Assembly (NCBI GenBank): GCA_024281825.1
Contig: JAMWZY010000004.1
Location: 165,013-229,012, forward strand
Reading direction: 5' to 3'
DNA: 64,000 nt
From: Nitrosomonas sp.
Lineage (GTDB): Bacteria > Pseudomonadota > Gammaproteobacteria > Burkholderiales > Nitrosomonadaceae
The position numbers and the translations under genes are program-made. Position 1 is the stretch's first letter. Each line of letters starts with the position of its first letter. The notes beneath the pieces were generated by a model that had not been told where the DNA came from, searched no databases, and saw only the letters and a program-made list of their open reading frames with translations. Shown piece by piece: positions 7,827 through 17,953 of this stretch.

Positions 7827-8786
7827 ATGAAAATTACTTTCCTGGAGTTTGAACAGAATATCGCAGAATTTGAATCCAAAATTGAGGAATTGCGCTTTGC
7901 ACAAGATGATTCCGCGTTGGATATTTCGTCTGAAATCGAGCGGCTGCAAGCAAAAAGCCAATCATTGACGAAAAGCATGTATGCCAAGTTGACACCTTGG
8001 CAAATTTCGCAAGTGGCTCGGCATCCACAGCGCCCTTATACGCTGGATTATATCCATCATTTAATCACTGATTTTGAAGAGCTGCATGGTGATCGCAATT
8101 TTGGCGATGACCATGCGATTGTCGGCGGTTTAGGGCGCTTCAATGGGCAACCGGTGATGGTGATTGGCCATCAAAAGGGGCGAGATACCAAGGAGAAAAT
8201 CTACCGTAATTTTGGTATGCCCAAGCCGGAAGGTTATCGCAAAGCCCTGCGTTTGATGCGATTAGCGGAGAAATTTTCACTTCCCTTGATTACTTTTATC
8301 GATACGCCTGGGGCTTATCCGGGTATCGATGCTGAAGAAAGAGGGCAATCAGAAGCGATTGGCAGAAATCTTTATGTGCTCGCTGAACTACGAATACCAA
8401 TTATCTGTGTCATTATTGGTGAAGGGGGCTCCGGAGGCGCCTTGGCGGTTGCGGTAGGTGATGTGGTGCATATGTTGCAATATGCGACATATTCTGTGAT
8501 TTCACCTGAGGGTTGCGCATCAATCTTGTGGAAAAGTGCAGATAAGGCTCCTGAAGCAGCAGAAATTATGGGGATTACTGCCGATCGCCTCAAGGTTTTG
8601 AATTTAATCGATAGCATTATTCCTGAACCGATTGGCGGTGCCCATCGCGATTACACGGTCATCATGCATTCCGTGAGTACTGTATTGCAAGAATCATTGC
8701 ATAAACTACAAGATCTTTCTACCGATATGCTGCTGGAAAAACGCCATGAACGATTGATGGCTTATGGATCGTTTAAAGAAGTCTGA
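7827..8786 (+). CDS. accA: Acetyl-CoA carboxylase carboxyltransferase alpha subunit
   Basis: This 319-residue protein is a typical full-length AccA, the alpha half of the carboxyltransferase that makes malonyl-CoA with AccD. Its landmarks include the N-terminal coiled region, the block [27 protein letters not shown], the [15 protein letters not shown] loop and [10 protein letters not shown], which build the crotonase-fold active site. It initiates fatty acid synthesis in the cytosol. Its 3' end overlaps tilS by 23 nt, a common accA-tilS arrangement in proteobacteria. It is divergent from msrB, with a 48-bp gap from the GTG. Confidence 0.97.
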   Translation: MKITFLEFEQNIAEFESKIEELRFAQDDSALDISSEIERLQAKSQSLTKSMYAKLTPWQISQVARHPQRPYTLDYIHHLITDFEELHGDRNFGDDHAIVGGLGRFNGQPVMVIGHQKGRDTKEKIYRNFGMPKPEGYRKALRLMRLAEKFSLPLITFIDTPGAYPGIDAEERGQSEAIGRNLYVLAELRIPIICVIIGEGGSGGALAVAVGDVVHMLQYATYSVISPEGCASILWKSADKAPEAAEIMGITADRLKVLNLIDSIIPEPIGGAHRDYTVIMHSVSTVLQESLHKLQDLSTDMLLEKRHERLMAYGSFKEV

Positions 8787-10158
8787 GCCAGATCATCCGC
8801 TGTTTGCCTTGTCTGTTCAGGTTGAGCAAGTATTGCACACACATGTAAAGCAGGGTGATCATTTATGTATTGCGTTGAGCGGCGGCGTTGATTCGGTCGT
8901 GTTGCTCGACGTATTGGCGATATTCTCGCAGCAAATGCAGTTTACCTTGTCCGCTGTGCACATCAATCATGGTATCAGTAGCAATGCAACAGTTTGGTCT
9001 CAATTTTGTTGTAAGCGTTCCTACGATTACGGTGTTTCCATTTGGGTAGCTTATTTGCATATCCGTAAAGCGCGTGGCGTAAGCTTGGAAGCATCTGCAC
9101 GCGAGCAGCGTTATCGTGTTTTTAGTGAGATTGCAGCAGACTATGTGGTGCTGGCACATCATTTGGATGATCAAGCCGAAACTTTATTATTGCAATTACT
9201 ACGTGGTGCGGGAATCAAGGGATTAAGCGGTATGCCAGCTATTCGGCAGCAACGGCAAGCACATCAAGCTAAGTTGTTAAGGCCATTATTGAACGTATCA
9301 CGGCGGCAAATAGAGCACTATGCACAATATAACAATTTAGCTTGGATTGTTGATGAAAGTAATGATGATACGGCTTATGATCGAAATTTCTTGCGTCACG
9401 AAATATTGCCAGTATTAAAAAAGCGCTATATCAATTATGCCAAAACCTTGACAAGGGCGAGCCGCCATCTTTCCGAAGCTTCCGCATTATTGGATGAATT
9501 GGCTACAATAGACAGTGAGCGGTGTACAGTTTCCGGGCGGCTTGATTTGGGTAGCTTGCGCCAACTAGGAATGCCGCGCGTGAAAAATCTCTTACGATAT
9601 ACATTAATGCGCCAAGGGATACAGTTACCCAGTACTGGGAAAATAGAAAATTTAACGCAGCAATTGTTGTTAATGCGTGACGGTGGACAGCTTAGAGTTG
9701 ATTTAGTTGATTATGAAATCCGCTGTTTTAAGGGGGCTGTGCATATTTTGCGCAAAATTGAGTCAGCGCCAACCCACGAACGATGCCTTGCTAGTTCTGA
9801 CAGTTTGGTTTGGAATGATGAGATTGGACAAGAAATGCAATATGCATATGGGAAGATTGGATTTTCCTGGTCTGAAAATCAAGGTATTTGCCGTGAAAAA
9901 ATAGCTAACCGATTGTTGGCGATCCGTTTGCGTGTGGGTGGGGAAAATTTTAAACCTGCGTGTAATCGTCCACGCCGCAGTCTGAAAAACTTATTACAAG
10001 AAGCTTCTATACCCCCATGGCAGCGGAAAATATTACCTTTATTATTTTGTGAAGATCGATTGATTTGGGTGCCTGGCATCGGTATTGATTGTGACTTTCA
10101 AGTAAAATCGGAGGGAACGGGGATTTTGCCAGTTTGGCATGCGATAAAAACTAATTAA
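8764..10158 (+). CDS. tilS: tRNA(Ile)-lysidine synthetase
   Basis: TilS modifies C34 of the CAU-anticodon tRNA-Ile to lysidine using ATP, so that it reads AUA codons. The PP-loop signature SGGVDS lies at residues 39-44, followed by the HINHG and [13 protein letters not shown] blocks of the N-terminal ATPase domain; the C-terminal part (about 370-464) matches the TilS C-terminal domains with the family motif [20 protein letters not shown]. The 464-residue length is normal. The start at 8764 lies inside accA, so translation is probably coupled. Confidence 0.95.
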   Translation: MDRLKKSEPDHPLFALSVQVEQVLHTHVKQGDHLCIALSGGVDSVVLLDVLAIFSQQMQFTLSAVHINHGISSNATVWSQFCCKRSYDYGVSIWVAYLHIRKARGVSLEASAREQRYRVFSEIAADYVVLAHHLDDQAETLLLQLLRGAGIKGLSGMPAIRQQRQAHQAKLLRPLLNVSRRQIEHYAQYNNLAWIVDESNDDTAYDRNFLRHEILPVLKKRYINYAKTLTRASRHLSEASALLDELATIDSERCTVSGRLDLGSLRQLGMPRVKNLLRYTLMRQGIQLPSTGKIENLTQQLLLMRDGGQLRVDLVDYEIRCFKGAVHILRKIESAPTHERCLASSDSLVWNDEIGQEMQYAYGKIGFSWSENQGICREKIANRLLAIRLRVGGENFKPACNRPRRSLKNLLQEASIPPWQRKILPLLFCEDRLIWVPGIGIDCDFQVKSEGTGILPVWHAIKTN

Positions 10159-10244
10159 ATCTAGAAAATATGCAAACTTCTAGGTAAAAAATAGTGCTGT
10201 TTAACGGAGCTTGAGCGACTAAAAGCATAAATAAAGGGACTTGA

Positions 10245-11303
10245 ATGATTCTGGTGACGGGTGGGGCAGGATTTATCGGTAGTAATTTTGTGTTAGATTG
10301 GTTGCGGCAGAGCGATGAGGGTGTTGTCAATATCGATAAATTGACGTATGCCGGTAATTTGCAAAATTTATCAAGCATTAAAAACGATGCCCGGCATATT
10401 TTTTTTCAGGGTGATATTGGTGATACCGAACTGATCACGCGACTTCTGAAACAGTATCAGCCGCGCGCTATCGTAAATCTGGCTGCGGAGAGTCATGTCG
10501 ACCGGTCGATTCATGGTCCGGAAGATTTTATTCAAACGAATATCTTGGGTACGTTCCATTTATTGGAAGCCGTTCGTGCTTACTGGGCAGAATTGGATCA
10601 TGCGGTTCAATCTGGTTTCCGTTTTTTGCATGTATCCACCGATGAAGTTTACGGATCACTAGCGCCGCATGCGCCAGCATTTACTGAAACACATAGCTAT
10701 CAACCTAACAGCCCCTATTCGGCGAGTAAGGCTTCGAGTGATCATTTGGTTCGTGCCTATTATCATACGTATGGGTTGCCCGTACTGACCACGAATTGTT
10801 CGAATAACTACGGGCCTTATCAGTTCCCTGAAAAATTAATTCCATTGATTATTTGTAATGCTTTGGCGGGAAAGAGTTTGCCTGTTTATGGCGATGGCTT
10901 GCAGATTCGGGATTGGCTTTTTGTGACGGATCATTGCACAGCAATTCGCCGGGTTTTGGAGATGGGGGTGCCTGGGGATACCTATAATATTGGCGGATGG
11001 AATGAAAAAGCCAATATTGAGATTGTCCAAACGATTTGCGATCTTTTGACAGAAACCTATCCTGATAGGCAGTTTCGGCAACTGATTACGTATGTTACCG
11101 ATCGTCCTGGGCACGACCGGCGCTATGCCATTGATGCTACAAAAATCAAGCGTGATTTGAATTGGCGGCCAGCAGAAACGTTTGCAACCGGTATCCGTAA
11201 AACCATCCATTGGTATCTGGATAACCAGCAATGGACGGCAGATGTTCAAACAGGCGCTTATCGCCAATGGATTGAAAAAAACTACCAGCAACGTATATCA
11301 TGA
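10245..11303 (+). CDS. rfbB: dTDP-glucose 4,6-dehydratase
   Basis: This extended short-chain dehydrogenase of 352 residues catalyses the second step of dTDP-L-rhamnose synthesis, converting dTDP-glucose to the 4-keto-6-deoxy sugar with bound NAD. Evidence includes the Rossmann motif [10 protein letters not shown] at 6-15, the STDEVYG catalytic block and the [11 protein letters not shown] segment with the YxxxK pair. A strong ribosome site (AAAGGGAC) precedes the ATG. Its stop overlaps the start of rfbD (ATGA). The usual partners rfbA and rfbC are not in the window. Confidence 0.95.
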   Translation: MILVTGGAGFIGSNFVLDWLRQSDEGVVNIDKLTYAGNLQNLSSIKNDARHIFFQGDIGDTELITRLLKQYQPRAIVNLAAESHVDRSIHGPEDFIQTNILGTFHLLEAVRAYWAELDHAVQSGFRFLHVSTDEVYGSLAPHAPAFTETHSYQPNSPYSASKASSDHLVRAYYHTYGLPVLTTNCSNNYGPYQFPEKLIPLIICNALAGKSLPVYGDGLQIRDWLFVTDHCTAIRRVLEMGVPGDTYNIGGWNEKANIEIVQTICDLLTETYPDRQFRQLITYVTDRPGHDRRYAIDATKIKRDLNWRPAETFATGIRKTIHWYLDNQQWTADVQTGAYRQWIEKNYQQRIS

Positions 11304-12202
11304 AAATTTTATTATTCGGTAAGAATGGCCAGGTTGGTTGGGAATTGCAACGCAGCCTTGCACCATTGGGGGAAATAGTAGCACTGAGCTCATCCAGTCA
11401 AGAATTATGCGGGGATTTGATACGCTTTGATGATGTCCGTCAGACGATTCAAAGCGTTGCGCCGGATGTTATTGTCAATGCGGTTGCTTACACATCGGTC
11501 GATAAAGCCGAAAGCGACGCGGAACAAGCCAATATCCTTAATGCGCAAGCACCGGCACTGTTGGCTCAAGAGGCTAAGCAACGCGATATCTGCTTGATTC
11601 ATTATTCAACGGATTATGTATTTAATGGCGCAAACGATAAGCCCTATCATGAAACGGATCTACCCGATCCACTCAATGTGTATGGAAGTAGCAAACTGCA
11701 GGGGGAAAACAATATTATTGCATCCGGGTGTCAGTATTTGATTTTTCGTACCAGTTGGGTTTATGCGGCACATGGGAATAACTTTATTAAAACGATTCTG
11801 CGGTTATCGCAGCAGCGTGAGAAGCTGAGTATCGTGAATGATCAGATCGGTGCTCCAACGGGCGCTGAGCTGATTGCTGACGTGACTGCGCATACAGTGC
11901 GTACATTAAAGTCTCAATCTGCAGTGTCTGGGTTATATCACTTGACGGCAAAAGAGTACACGAGCTGGTATGAATTTGCTCAGTTTATTTTGAGGCATGT
12001 CGAGCGGGAACATACTTATTTTACTAAACCGCCCAGTCAGCTCATTGCAATTCCAAGTACCGACTATCCGGTACCGGCAAAGCGTCCATTAAATTCTCGG
12101 TTAGATACTTCAAAACTAGAACAAACATTTGGACTAAGTTTACCGAATTGGCGGAGCGGAGTGTTACGGGTATTGGATGAAATACTTACTTTGAAGATTT
12201 AA
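11300..12202 (+). CDS. rfbD: dTDP-4-dehydrorhamnose reductase
   Basis: This 300-residue reductase performs the last step to dTDP-L-rhamnose with NAD(P)H. It shows the N-terminal [13 protein letters not shown] nucleotide-binding loop, the family motif [12 protein letters not shown], the STDYVFNG block and YGSSKLQGE with the catalytic Y-x3-K. The length is standard. It is coupled to rfbB by a four-base ATGA overlap and is followed by a hairpin at 12213 that could end the transcript. Rhamnose could feed LPS or the exopolysaccharide made by the operon at 1-4168 (inference). Confidence 0.95.
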   Translation: MKILLFGKNGQVGWELQRSLAPLGEIVALSSSSQELCGDLIRFDDVRQTIQSVAPDVIVNAVAYTSVDKAESDAEQANILNAQAPALLAQEAKQRDICLIHYSTDYVFNGANDKPYHETDLPDPLNVYGSSKLQGENNIIASGCQYLIFRTSWVYAAHGNNFIKTILRLSQQREKLSIVNDQIGAPTGAELIADVTAHTVRTLKSQSAVSGLYHLTAKEYTSWYEFAQFILRHVEREHTYFTKPPSQLIAIPSTDYPVPAKRPLNSRLDTSKLEQTFGLSLPNWRSGVLRVLDEILTLKI

Positions 12203-12212
12203 ATAACCAAAT

Positions 12213-12230
12213 CAGCATAACATGCTGTTT
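12213..12230 (+). terminator. Possible rho-independent terminator after rfbBD
   Basis: A six-base-pair stem (CAGCAT/ATGCTG) with an AAC loop is followed by TTT and an AT-rich run, 11 bp after the rfbD stop. The stem is short, so this is tentative. Confidence 0.4.
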
Positions 12231-12273
12231 GTTATATAATTATTATTCTCGGTGATCTCGCTAAATGAAAAAA

Positions 12274-12302
12274 TTGCAACGATTTATCAAATTCGTTATA
12301 TA
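12274..12302 (+). promoter_or_regulatory. Candidate sigma-70 promoter for the small lipoprotein gene
   Basis: TTGCAA at 12274-12279 and TATATA at 12297-12302 are separated by 17 bp, about 48 bp upstream of the ATG at 12350. The match to consensus is good at the -10 and fair at the -35. Confidence 0.4.
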
Positions 12303-12349
12303 CTGCAAGGCCTAACTTAAAGTTAAATATTTTTAAAAGGGATAAATAA

Positions 12350-12568
12350 ATGAAATATACACTTCTTTTAGCTGCATTACTCGCTTTTGGACTGTCAGCA
12401 TGTGGTAAACCTGATCAAGCTTTGCCTGAGCAAGAAAAAGCAAATTATGAAAAAATGATGAAGGGTGAATCGATCGAGTGCCCACATGGTCTTGATGGCA
12501 ATGGTAATTGTTTGAAAGAAGGCGCTGATCCACGTCCATATGGTGGTAAAGGCAAAGACGGCCATTAA
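12350..12568 (+). CDS. Small lipoprotein of unknown function
   Basis: A 72-residue protein with a clear lipoprotein signal: a K3 n-region, a hydrophobic run and lipobox LSAC with C18 as the lipidated residue, giving a mature peptide of 55 residues. The mature part is polar and ends in a Gly/Lys/His-rich tail; it contains two further cysteines (ECPHG and GNCLK) that could form a disulfide or bind metal. The family is not recognised. It has its own candidate promoter and a strong terminator, so it is a single-gene unit with probably substantial expression. Confidence 0.75.
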   Translation: MKYTLLLAALLAFGLSACGKPDQALPEQEKANYEKMMKGESIECPHGLDGNGNCLKEGADPRPYGGKGKDGH

Positions 12569-12588
12569 TTCATAAATTATGGCATCTT

Positions 12589-12616
12589 AAAAAAACCGCC
12601 AAACGGCGGTTTTTTT
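12589..12616 (+). terminator. Rho-independent terminator of the small lipoprotein gene
   Basis: A GC-rich stem CCGCC/GGCGG with an AAAC loop is flanked by seven A before and seven T after, so the stem can extend to about 12 bp and work in both orientations. It lies about 20 bp after the stop codon. Confidence 0.9.
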
Positions 12617-12694
12617 ATTTTAACCCTTCTGAAGCTAAACGAACTGGGTTTTGTGTTTTGTTGATTTTTTGAAAAGTACGGTAAAACTAAGCAA

Positions 12695-13171
12695 ATGATA
12701 TCGATTTGGTTTAAAGATTATACGGTTGAGTATCTCGAAGGGTTGCGTAACGCGAATATGGGGGAGCATATCGGTATCCATTTCACTGAAGTCGGCGCGG
12801 ACTTTTTAAAGGGAAGTATGCCGGTAGATAATCGTACTACACAGCCTTTTGGCATTTTACATGGCGGCGCCAGTTGTGTTTTGTCTGAAACTTTGGGCAG
12901 TGTAGCGGGGTGGATGACGATTGATCCGGACAAATACCGCGCGGTTGGCTTGGAACTTAACATTAATCATATTCGCGCAGTAACCCAAGGCAGTGTTATT
13001 GGCACATGCACGCCATTACACGTGGGTAGGCGCACGCAGGTATGGCAAACTGATATTACCGAAGAAGCCACCGGAAAGCGAGTTGCCATCTCAAGGTTAA
13101 CTTTGGCGATCATTGAACAGGGTACCTTGAGTGCGCAGAAGGGGCATGTGGTTGTCGAGAAGATACGCTAG
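12695..13171 (+). CDS. Hotdog-fold acyl-CoA thioesterase (PaaI/YdiI-like)
   Basis: A 158-residue single hotdog domain (PF03061). The motif QPFGILHGGASCVLSETLGS carries the HGG substrate loop and the glutamate that acts as general base in YdiI/MenI-type thioesterases; NINHIRAV and the C-terminal beta strands follow. Such enzymes hydrolyse aryl- or acyl-CoA, for example in proofreading or menaquinone synthesis. The sequence does not show the substrate. It starts at an ATG at 12695 after the strong terminator, so it probably has its own promoter. Confidence 0.8.
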   Translation: MISIWFKDYTVEYLEGLRNANMGEHIGIHFTEVGADFLKGSMPVDNRTTQPFGILHGGASCVLSETLGSVAGWMTIDPDKYRAVGLELNINHIRAVTQGSVIGTCTPLHVGRRTQVWQTDITEEATGKRVAISRLTLAIIEQGTLSAQKGHVVVEKIR

Positions 13172-13214
13172 GTTTTTTTTCTGAGTGCCTAATTGATAGA
13201 GTCGTTGATCGATT

Positions 13215-13661
13215 CTAGTTTTGCGTTTTATTGCTATCCTGTGACGATTGTTTTGTATCGGATAATTCAGTTTTTTCCGGTGCTCGCGCTGCTTGTTCAG
13301 AAACTTCTGCTGTGCGGGCCTCAGCCGATCCAGCAGCTTGTTGATCAATATTTGGTTGCGTTGCTTCAGTTAAATCCTCATCCTGTTTGTCTTTACTGCG
13401 CCACATAAAATAAATTGCGCCAACCGTTACTAATACAAGCGGTGTAACGACTGAAAAAAGTATTGCGGATTCGATAGTGATACCCGGAGGCGGTGCCTTG
13501 TTGACAATCATATAAGCATGCGTAAAAGCAAAGCCATAAACCGGAATCAATGCGGCAACAAAGCGATTGGTAATGAGCGGACGTACAGTCAACATGTTCA
13601 GAACATTTGAACCGTAATAACCAAGAAAATAAATAAAAACATAAAAAAATGCATTGCTCAT
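13215..13661 (-). CDS. Small membrane protein with charged, Ala/Glu/Gln-rich tail
   Basis: A 148-residue protein that I do not recognise. Residues 1-90 hold about three hydrophobic segments, the last ending at IYFMWRSKDK; residues 90-148 form a hydrophilic, probably disordered tail rich in A, E, Q, S and T. The ATG at 13661 has an AAGGAG site. It stands alone on the minus strand between two plus-strand genes. Ordinary codon use and the good ribosome site support a real gene. Role unknown. Confidence 0.65.
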   Translation of the reverse strand: MSNAFFYVFIYFLGYYGSNVLNMLTVRPLITNRFVAALIPVYGFAFTHAYMIVNKAPPPGITIESAILFSVVTPLVLVTVGAIYFMWRSKDKQDEDLTEATQPNIDQQAAGSAEARTAEVSEQAARAPEKTELSDTKQSSQDSNKTQN

Positions 13662-13802
13662 GCGTTCTCCTTAATTGACATGTCATAGAGAAATAAGAAA
13701 TATTTTTGATGGCTAGTATACCGATAAACTATGATATGCACACAATAGTATCATTAGTGCTCATTCTAAAAATAACATCATTCGATTATAAAATTTATCA
13801 AT

Positions 13803-14546
13803 ATGTCTCCAGTTCTTATAGCAATTGTTAGTGCGTTCCGTGATTTATTTAGACTCAGGGTTGCGTGGATTATTATTTGGCCATTAATGCTTTCAATGAC
13901 CTTTTGGTTTGGTATTGGGTATGTTTTTTGGGATGAATTATCAGTATTGATGTATCAGGCATTTGATGTGATTGGTATTGGAGAGCGATTGGCTAACATT
14001 CAAACGCCGTGGCTTCTTTCAAGCATCCAGTTTTTTTTGCATATCTTGATCATAGGTCCTTTGATTATTATGACCACCTTAATAATCACGTCTATTTTTG
14101 TAATGCCAGCATTGATAAAGCTGGTGGCTGATAGAAACTATCCAGAACTCATGCGGGAAAATGGCGGCGGTGTGACTGGCAGCGTAGTGAATGCATTGTT
14201 AGCCAGCGGTGTTTTTATTGTGATTTGGATTGTTACTTTGCCTCTGTGGGCGATAGGTATTGGGTTTGTCGTTCCTTTTGTTGCTGCGGCATTTATGAAC
14301 CAGCAATTATTTCGTTATGACGCACTATCGGAGCATGCGAATAAGCAAGAAATTAAAACGGTTGTAGCGCTCAATAAATATGCTCTCTGGATATTGGGTT
14401 TGTTGACTGGGTTGATGCAGTTTGTTCCTGTATTGAATTTTTTTGCCCCGATTTTTACAGCGCTGGCATTTATTCATTTCGGCCTTCATCAATTAAAGTT
14501 TTTGCGCTTAAAAGACCAAGCGGATACTGTCCAATTGCAGCAATAG
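13803..14546 (+). CDS. EI24/CysZ-like inner-membrane protein
   Basis: A 247-residue protein with about five to six hydrophobic segments and the N-terminal pattern of the EI24 (PF07264) family (AFRDLFRLRVAWIIIWPLMLS). CysZ in this family mediates sulfate uptake, but many members have no known role and this one is not near cysteine genes. It precedes a DUF3025-type gene by 26 bp and the two are probably cotranscribed. Confidence 0.7.
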   Translation: MSPVLIAIVSAFRDLFRLRVAWIIIWPLMLSMTFWFGIGYVFWDELSVLMYQAFDVIGIGERLANIQTPWLLSSIQFFLHILIIGPLIIMTTLIITSIFVMPALIKLVADRNYPELMRENGGGVTGSVVNALLASGVFIVIWIVTLPLWAIGIGFVVPFVAAAFMNQQLFRYDALSEHANKQEIKTVVALNKYALWILGLLTGLMQFVPVLNFFAPIFTALAFIHFGLHQLKFLRLKDQADTVQLQQ

Positions 14547-14572
14547 CTTCGGTTTTTTATTCGACTTGAGTC

Positions 14573-15391
14573 ATGTCACCACAAATTTGGAATGCCAATT
14601 TTTTAACGCTATCTCCTATGTTTGGGCCGTTGCTGCAGTTTAGGACATATATTGAGAATATGCAGAAATGGCCGACCTATGACGATTTTAATCATTTGAA
14701 TGTGCTCGAAGGCTATGAAATGCGCACACAATCCGGTAAAAGTGTCTGCTTTGTGCCCCCACACGCAAATAAAACAGGAATCGAAGAGCGTTATGAAACA
14801 AGAATTTATTTAACCGGAGAAATTTCTACGCGTCTCAGCAATTGGCATGATTTTTTTAATGCATTGGTTTGGCGGGTATTTCCACTTGCTAAATCCGTAT
14901 TGAATTATTTGCATTTTCATGCGCAGCAAATGGAATTTGCGCATAATCTTAAACAACGCAGCCCTCTAAGAGATGCTGCAACAATTTTTGATGAATCGGG
15001 TGTTATCGTCGTGAGTAGCAGTGTTAAGCTGATTAATATGCTGAAAGAATTTTGCTGGGAGGAATTGTTTTGGCATGAGCGTTCAGCTGTTTTGTCAAAG
15101 ATGCGTTTTTATGTATTTGGTCATGGATTATATGAAAAAGCATTGAATCCCTATATCGGAATGACTGGCAAAGGAATGTGCTTTCATGTGCCGGGTGATT
15201 TTTTTGAGCAAGCGGTGACGGAACAATTGGTTGCCGTCGATGTGATGCTGAAGTTACATTTATTAGAGTCTTTCTTTTCAAATGATGATCTAACGCCTGT
15301 TCCTTTGTTAGGGTATCCCGGTTGGGATAAAAACAACAACGATAAAGCTTATTACTGTAACAAAAAATACTTTCGTAACCGACCAGCTTGA
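14573..15391 (+). CDS. DUF3025-type conserved protein
   Basis: A 272-residue soluble protein that resembles the DUF3025 family of beta- and gammaproteobacteria: a central W-x-DFFNALVWRVFP block, then RDAATIFDESGVIVV and the LYEKALNPYIGMTGK segment. No catalytic site is known for the family and there is no signal peptide or membrane segment. It follows the EI24-like gene closely. The conserved pairing of these genes in related genomes is from memory rather than checked. Confidence 0.65.
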   Translation: MSPQIWNANFLTLSPMFGPLLQFRTYIENMQKWPTYDDFNHLNVLEGYEMRTQSGKSVCFVPPHANKTGIEERYETRIYLTGEISTRLSNWHDFFNALVWRVFPLAKSVLNYLHFHAQQMEFAHNLKQRSPLRDAATIFDESGVIVVSSSVKLINMLKEFCWEELFWHERSAVLSKMRFYVFGHGLYEKALNPYIGMTGKGMCFHVPGDFFEQAVTEQLVAVDVMLKLHLLESFFSNDDLTPVPLLGYPGWDKNNNDKAYYCNKKYFRNRPA

Positions 15392-15534
15392 GTCGCCCAA
15401 TGAATGCGTGGTAACAGGAATGGATTTATGTTGTTTAAACGCATGCGTGTGAAATCGTTTTGATGTTTTTCCGAATCGATAACAGATTTTTGTTAAAATG
15501 AGCGATTAATTAACGAATCTTATTGGAGTATTTG

Positions 15535-15960
15535 ATGGCAGTTGAAAGAACGTTGTCCATTATTAAACCGGATGCGGTTGCAAAAAATGTTATTGGGCAA
15601 ATTTATTCACGTTTTGAATCAAGTGGTTTAAAAATCATTGCAGCAAGGATGGTGCATCTGTCGCAATCCGATGCTGAACAATTTTATGCGGTGCATCGTG
15701 GCCGTCCTTTTTTTATGGATTTGGTTAAGTTCATGACGTCTGGGCCTGTAATGGTGCAAGTTTTGGAAGGTGAAAGCGCTATCAAGAAGAATCGCGATTT
15801 GATGGGGGCAACGGACCCTAAAAAGGCAGACAAAGGAACCATTCGTGCTGACTTTGCTGACAGTATCGATGCGAATGCTGTTCATGGTTCGGATGCTCCA
15901 GAAACTGCAGCGACTGAAATTGCTTGTTTCTTTCCTGCGCTGAATGTTTATTCACGCTAG
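15535..15960 (+). CDS. ndk: Nucleoside diphosphate kinase
   Basis: NDK transfers gamma-phosphate between nucleoside triphosphates and diphosphates through a phosphohistidine. The ATG at 15535, eight bases after GGAG, gives the standard 141-residue protein; an in-frame TTG at 15523 lies in the ribosome site and is discounted. The N-terminus [15 protein letters not shown] and the active-site block NAVHGSD with H117 are intact. It opens a long same-strand run of housekeeping genes ending with der, and rlmN follows after 12 bp. Confidence 0.97.
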   Translation: MAVERTLSIIKPDAVAKNVIGQIYSRFESSGLKIIAARMVHLSQSDAEQFYAVHRGRPFFMDLVKFMTSGPVMVQVLEGESAIKKNRDLMGATDPKKADKGTIRADFADSIDANAVHGSDAPETAATEIACFFPALNVYSR

Positions 15961-15972
15961 ATTTTATTAAGA

Positions 15973-17091
15973 ATGGTGACTGCTAACCTGCTTAATTTTG
16001 ATGTAAAGGGGTTGACTGATTTTTGTATTGAAATCGGGGAAAAGCCTTTTCGTGCAAAGCAATTGTTGCGCTGGATTCATCAATCCAGTGCGATCGATTT
16101 TGTCAGCATGAGCGATTTGGCAAAAAGCTTACGCGATAAATTGACTGATTTAGCGGTTATTGAAGCGCCGCAAGTAATTTCTGACCATGTTGCGTCCGAT
16201 GGAACACGTAAATGGTTGTTGTCGGTTGGCGCTGAAAATGCCATTGAAACTGTTTTTATTCCTGAAGTGAGCCGCGGCACGTTGTGTGTTTCTAGCCAAG
16301 TTGGATGTGCATTGGCCTGTACTTTCTGCTCGACAGGTAAGCAAGGGTTTAATCGTAATTTGACTGTCGCTGAAATTATCGGGCAGTTATGGATTGCCAA
16401 TAAATTACTTCGAGAAGATTTACGGCAATTTTCAAACGATATTCCGGATTCGGAGCGCCTTGTCAGTAATGTCGTTATGATGGGAATGGGTGAGCCGCTA
16501 GCCAATTTCGAGAATGTGGTTATGGCACTGGATCTGATGTTGGATGATCATGCTTATGGCTTATCTCGGCGGCGTGTTACTGTGAGCACTTCAGGATTGG
16601 TTCCTGCTATGGATCGGCTACGTGAGCGTTGTCCAGTAGCGCTCGCAGTGTCTTTGCATGCGTCAAATGATGCGTTACGAGATCATTTGGTACCCATTAA
16701 TAAAAAATATCCGATTCAAGAATTGTTGGCGGCTTGCAGAAGATATCTTGCCGTAGCCCCTAGGGATTTTGTAACTTTTGAGTATGTGATGCTCGATGGT
16801 GTTAATGATACTGCTCTGCATGCGCGTGAATTGACTCAGTTGGTTCGGGATACGCCGTGTAAGTTTAACCTGATTCCTTTTAATTCGTTCCATGGCTCCG
16901 GGTATAAACGATCTACATCAGAGAATATTCGTGTTTTTCGTGATATTTTGATGCAAGCTGGCTATGTTGTTACGGTCAGAAAAACTCGCGGAGATGATAT
17001 CGCTGCTGCTTGCGGTCAACTGGCGGGGCAGGTAAAAGACAAAACACGCCGCACGACTATTAATATGCAAACTCAAAACTGCACCAAGTGA
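15973..17091 (+). CDS. rlmN: Dual-specificity 23S rRNA/tRNA C2-adenine methyltransferase
   Basis: RlmN is a radical-SAM enzyme that methylates A2503 of 23S rRNA and A37 of some tRNAs. In the 372-residue product the iron-sulfur cluster cysteines are C112, C116 and C119 (CALACTFC), the SAM-binding GMGEP follows near 175, and the methyl-carrier cysteine is C347 in IAAACGQL. The length and layout are normal. The stop overlaps the GTG start of pilW by three bases. Confidence 0.97.
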   Translation: MVTANLLNFDVKGLTDFCIEIGEKPFRAKQLLRWIHQSSAIDFVSMSDLAKSLRDKLTDLAVIEAPQVISDHVASDGTRKWLLSVGAENAIETVFIPEVSRGTLCVSSQVGCALACTFCSTGKQGFNRNLTVAEIIGQLWIANKLLREDLRQFSNDIPDSERLVSNVVMMGMGEPLANFENVVMALDLMLDDHAYGLSRRRVTVSTSGLVPAMDRLRERCPVALAVSLHASNDALRDHLVPINKKYPIQELLAACRRYLAVAPRDFVTFEYVMLDGVNDTALHARELTQLVRDTPCKFNLIPFNSFHGSGYKRSTSENIRVFRDILMQAGYVVTVRKTRGDDIAAACGQLAGQVKDKTRRTTINMQTQNCTK

Positions 17092-17876
17092 AAAAGATCA
17101 TTGCGCCAATATTAGCTTTGTTGATCCTTGTTCTGGGATTCGGTGGTTGTGTGCAGCAACCAAGGGTCGCTGAGCCTACTAAAGAAGAAAAAAGTGCACG
17201 TGCACTCCAAAGTGCTAAAGTGCATACCGAATTGGCTGGGGAGTACTATAACCGTGGGCAGATGGATGTCGCCCTGGAGGAGATTGATGAAGCATTAAAA
17301 GCCGAGCCCAATTATGCGCCTGCTTATAATGTACTAGGGCTAGTGAATATGAAGCTAAATGACGATGCGAAAGCGTTGCAGAATTTCACGCAAGCCCTGA
17401 AATTAACACCGGAAAATGCTGAAATACGCAATAATTATGGCTGGTTCTTATGTCAGCGTGTTTCTCAGCAAATGGATCAAGCAATCGAGCAATTTACACA
17501 AGCCATGCAGAATCCACTGTATACAACGCCAGAAATGGCATTAACTAATGCGGGGATCTGTGAAATCAAACGCCAGCGTTATGATGAAGCACAAGTGTAT
17601 TTACGCAAGGCACTATTAATACAACCTAGCTATTTCACAGCCTTGCTGGCTCTGGTCGATATGGATTTTCGGCGTGGCAGGCTGGTTGAAGCTAAATCAA
17701 AATTGGTTGAGTTGATGCAAAACAATTCACCAACCCCGGAAAGTCTTTTGCTAGCAATTCAAATTGAACAAGCCATCGGTGATCAAATGAGCGCGGATAG
17801 CTATATTTTTCAGTTGCAAAAGCGATTCCCCGATTCGAAAGAGGCGATATCAGTACGAGAAGGAAAAATCAATTAG
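17088..17876 (+). CDS. pilW: Type IV pilus assembly lipoprotein PilW/PilF (TPR)
   Basis: A 262-residue lipoprotein starting at a GTG that overlaps the rlmN TGA. The signal runs to the lipobox FGGC (C21). It is followed by about six tetratricopeptide motifs between residues 45 and 235, for example [34 protein letters not shown]. PilF/PilW is the outer-membrane pilotin that lets the PilQ secretin multimerise. The rlmN-pilW-rodZ-ispG order is a conserved proteobacterial arrangement, which strengthens the call over a generic TPR protein. Confidence 0.88.
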   Translation: MKKIIAPILALLILVLGFGGCVQQPRVAEPTKEEKSARALQSAKVHTELAGEYYNRGQMDVALEEIDEALKAEPNYAPAYNVLGLVNMKLNDDAKALQNFTQALKLTPENAEIRNNYGWFLCQRVSQQMDQAIEQFTQAMQNPLYTTPEMALTNAGICEIKRQRYDEAQVYLRKALLIQPSYFTALLALVDMDFRRGRLVEAKSKLVELMQNNSPTPESLLLAIQIEQAIGDQMSADSYIFQLQKRFPDSKEAISVREGKIN

Positions 17877-17953
17877 TTGAAGTTGGAATGGTTAGTTTTT
17901 TAGTTTTAAAGATAGATTGAATCTACTGCGACTTATAAAATGGGTGCATAACT

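Noticed and set aside
10836-11291. 151-codon frame on the minus strand inside rfbB
   Set aside because: It is antisense to a well-defined gene, has no family resemblance and reflects codon bias of rfbB.
16080-16505. 141-codon frame on the minus strand inside rlmN
   Set aside because: Antisense shadow across the iron-sulfur motif region of an intact gene.
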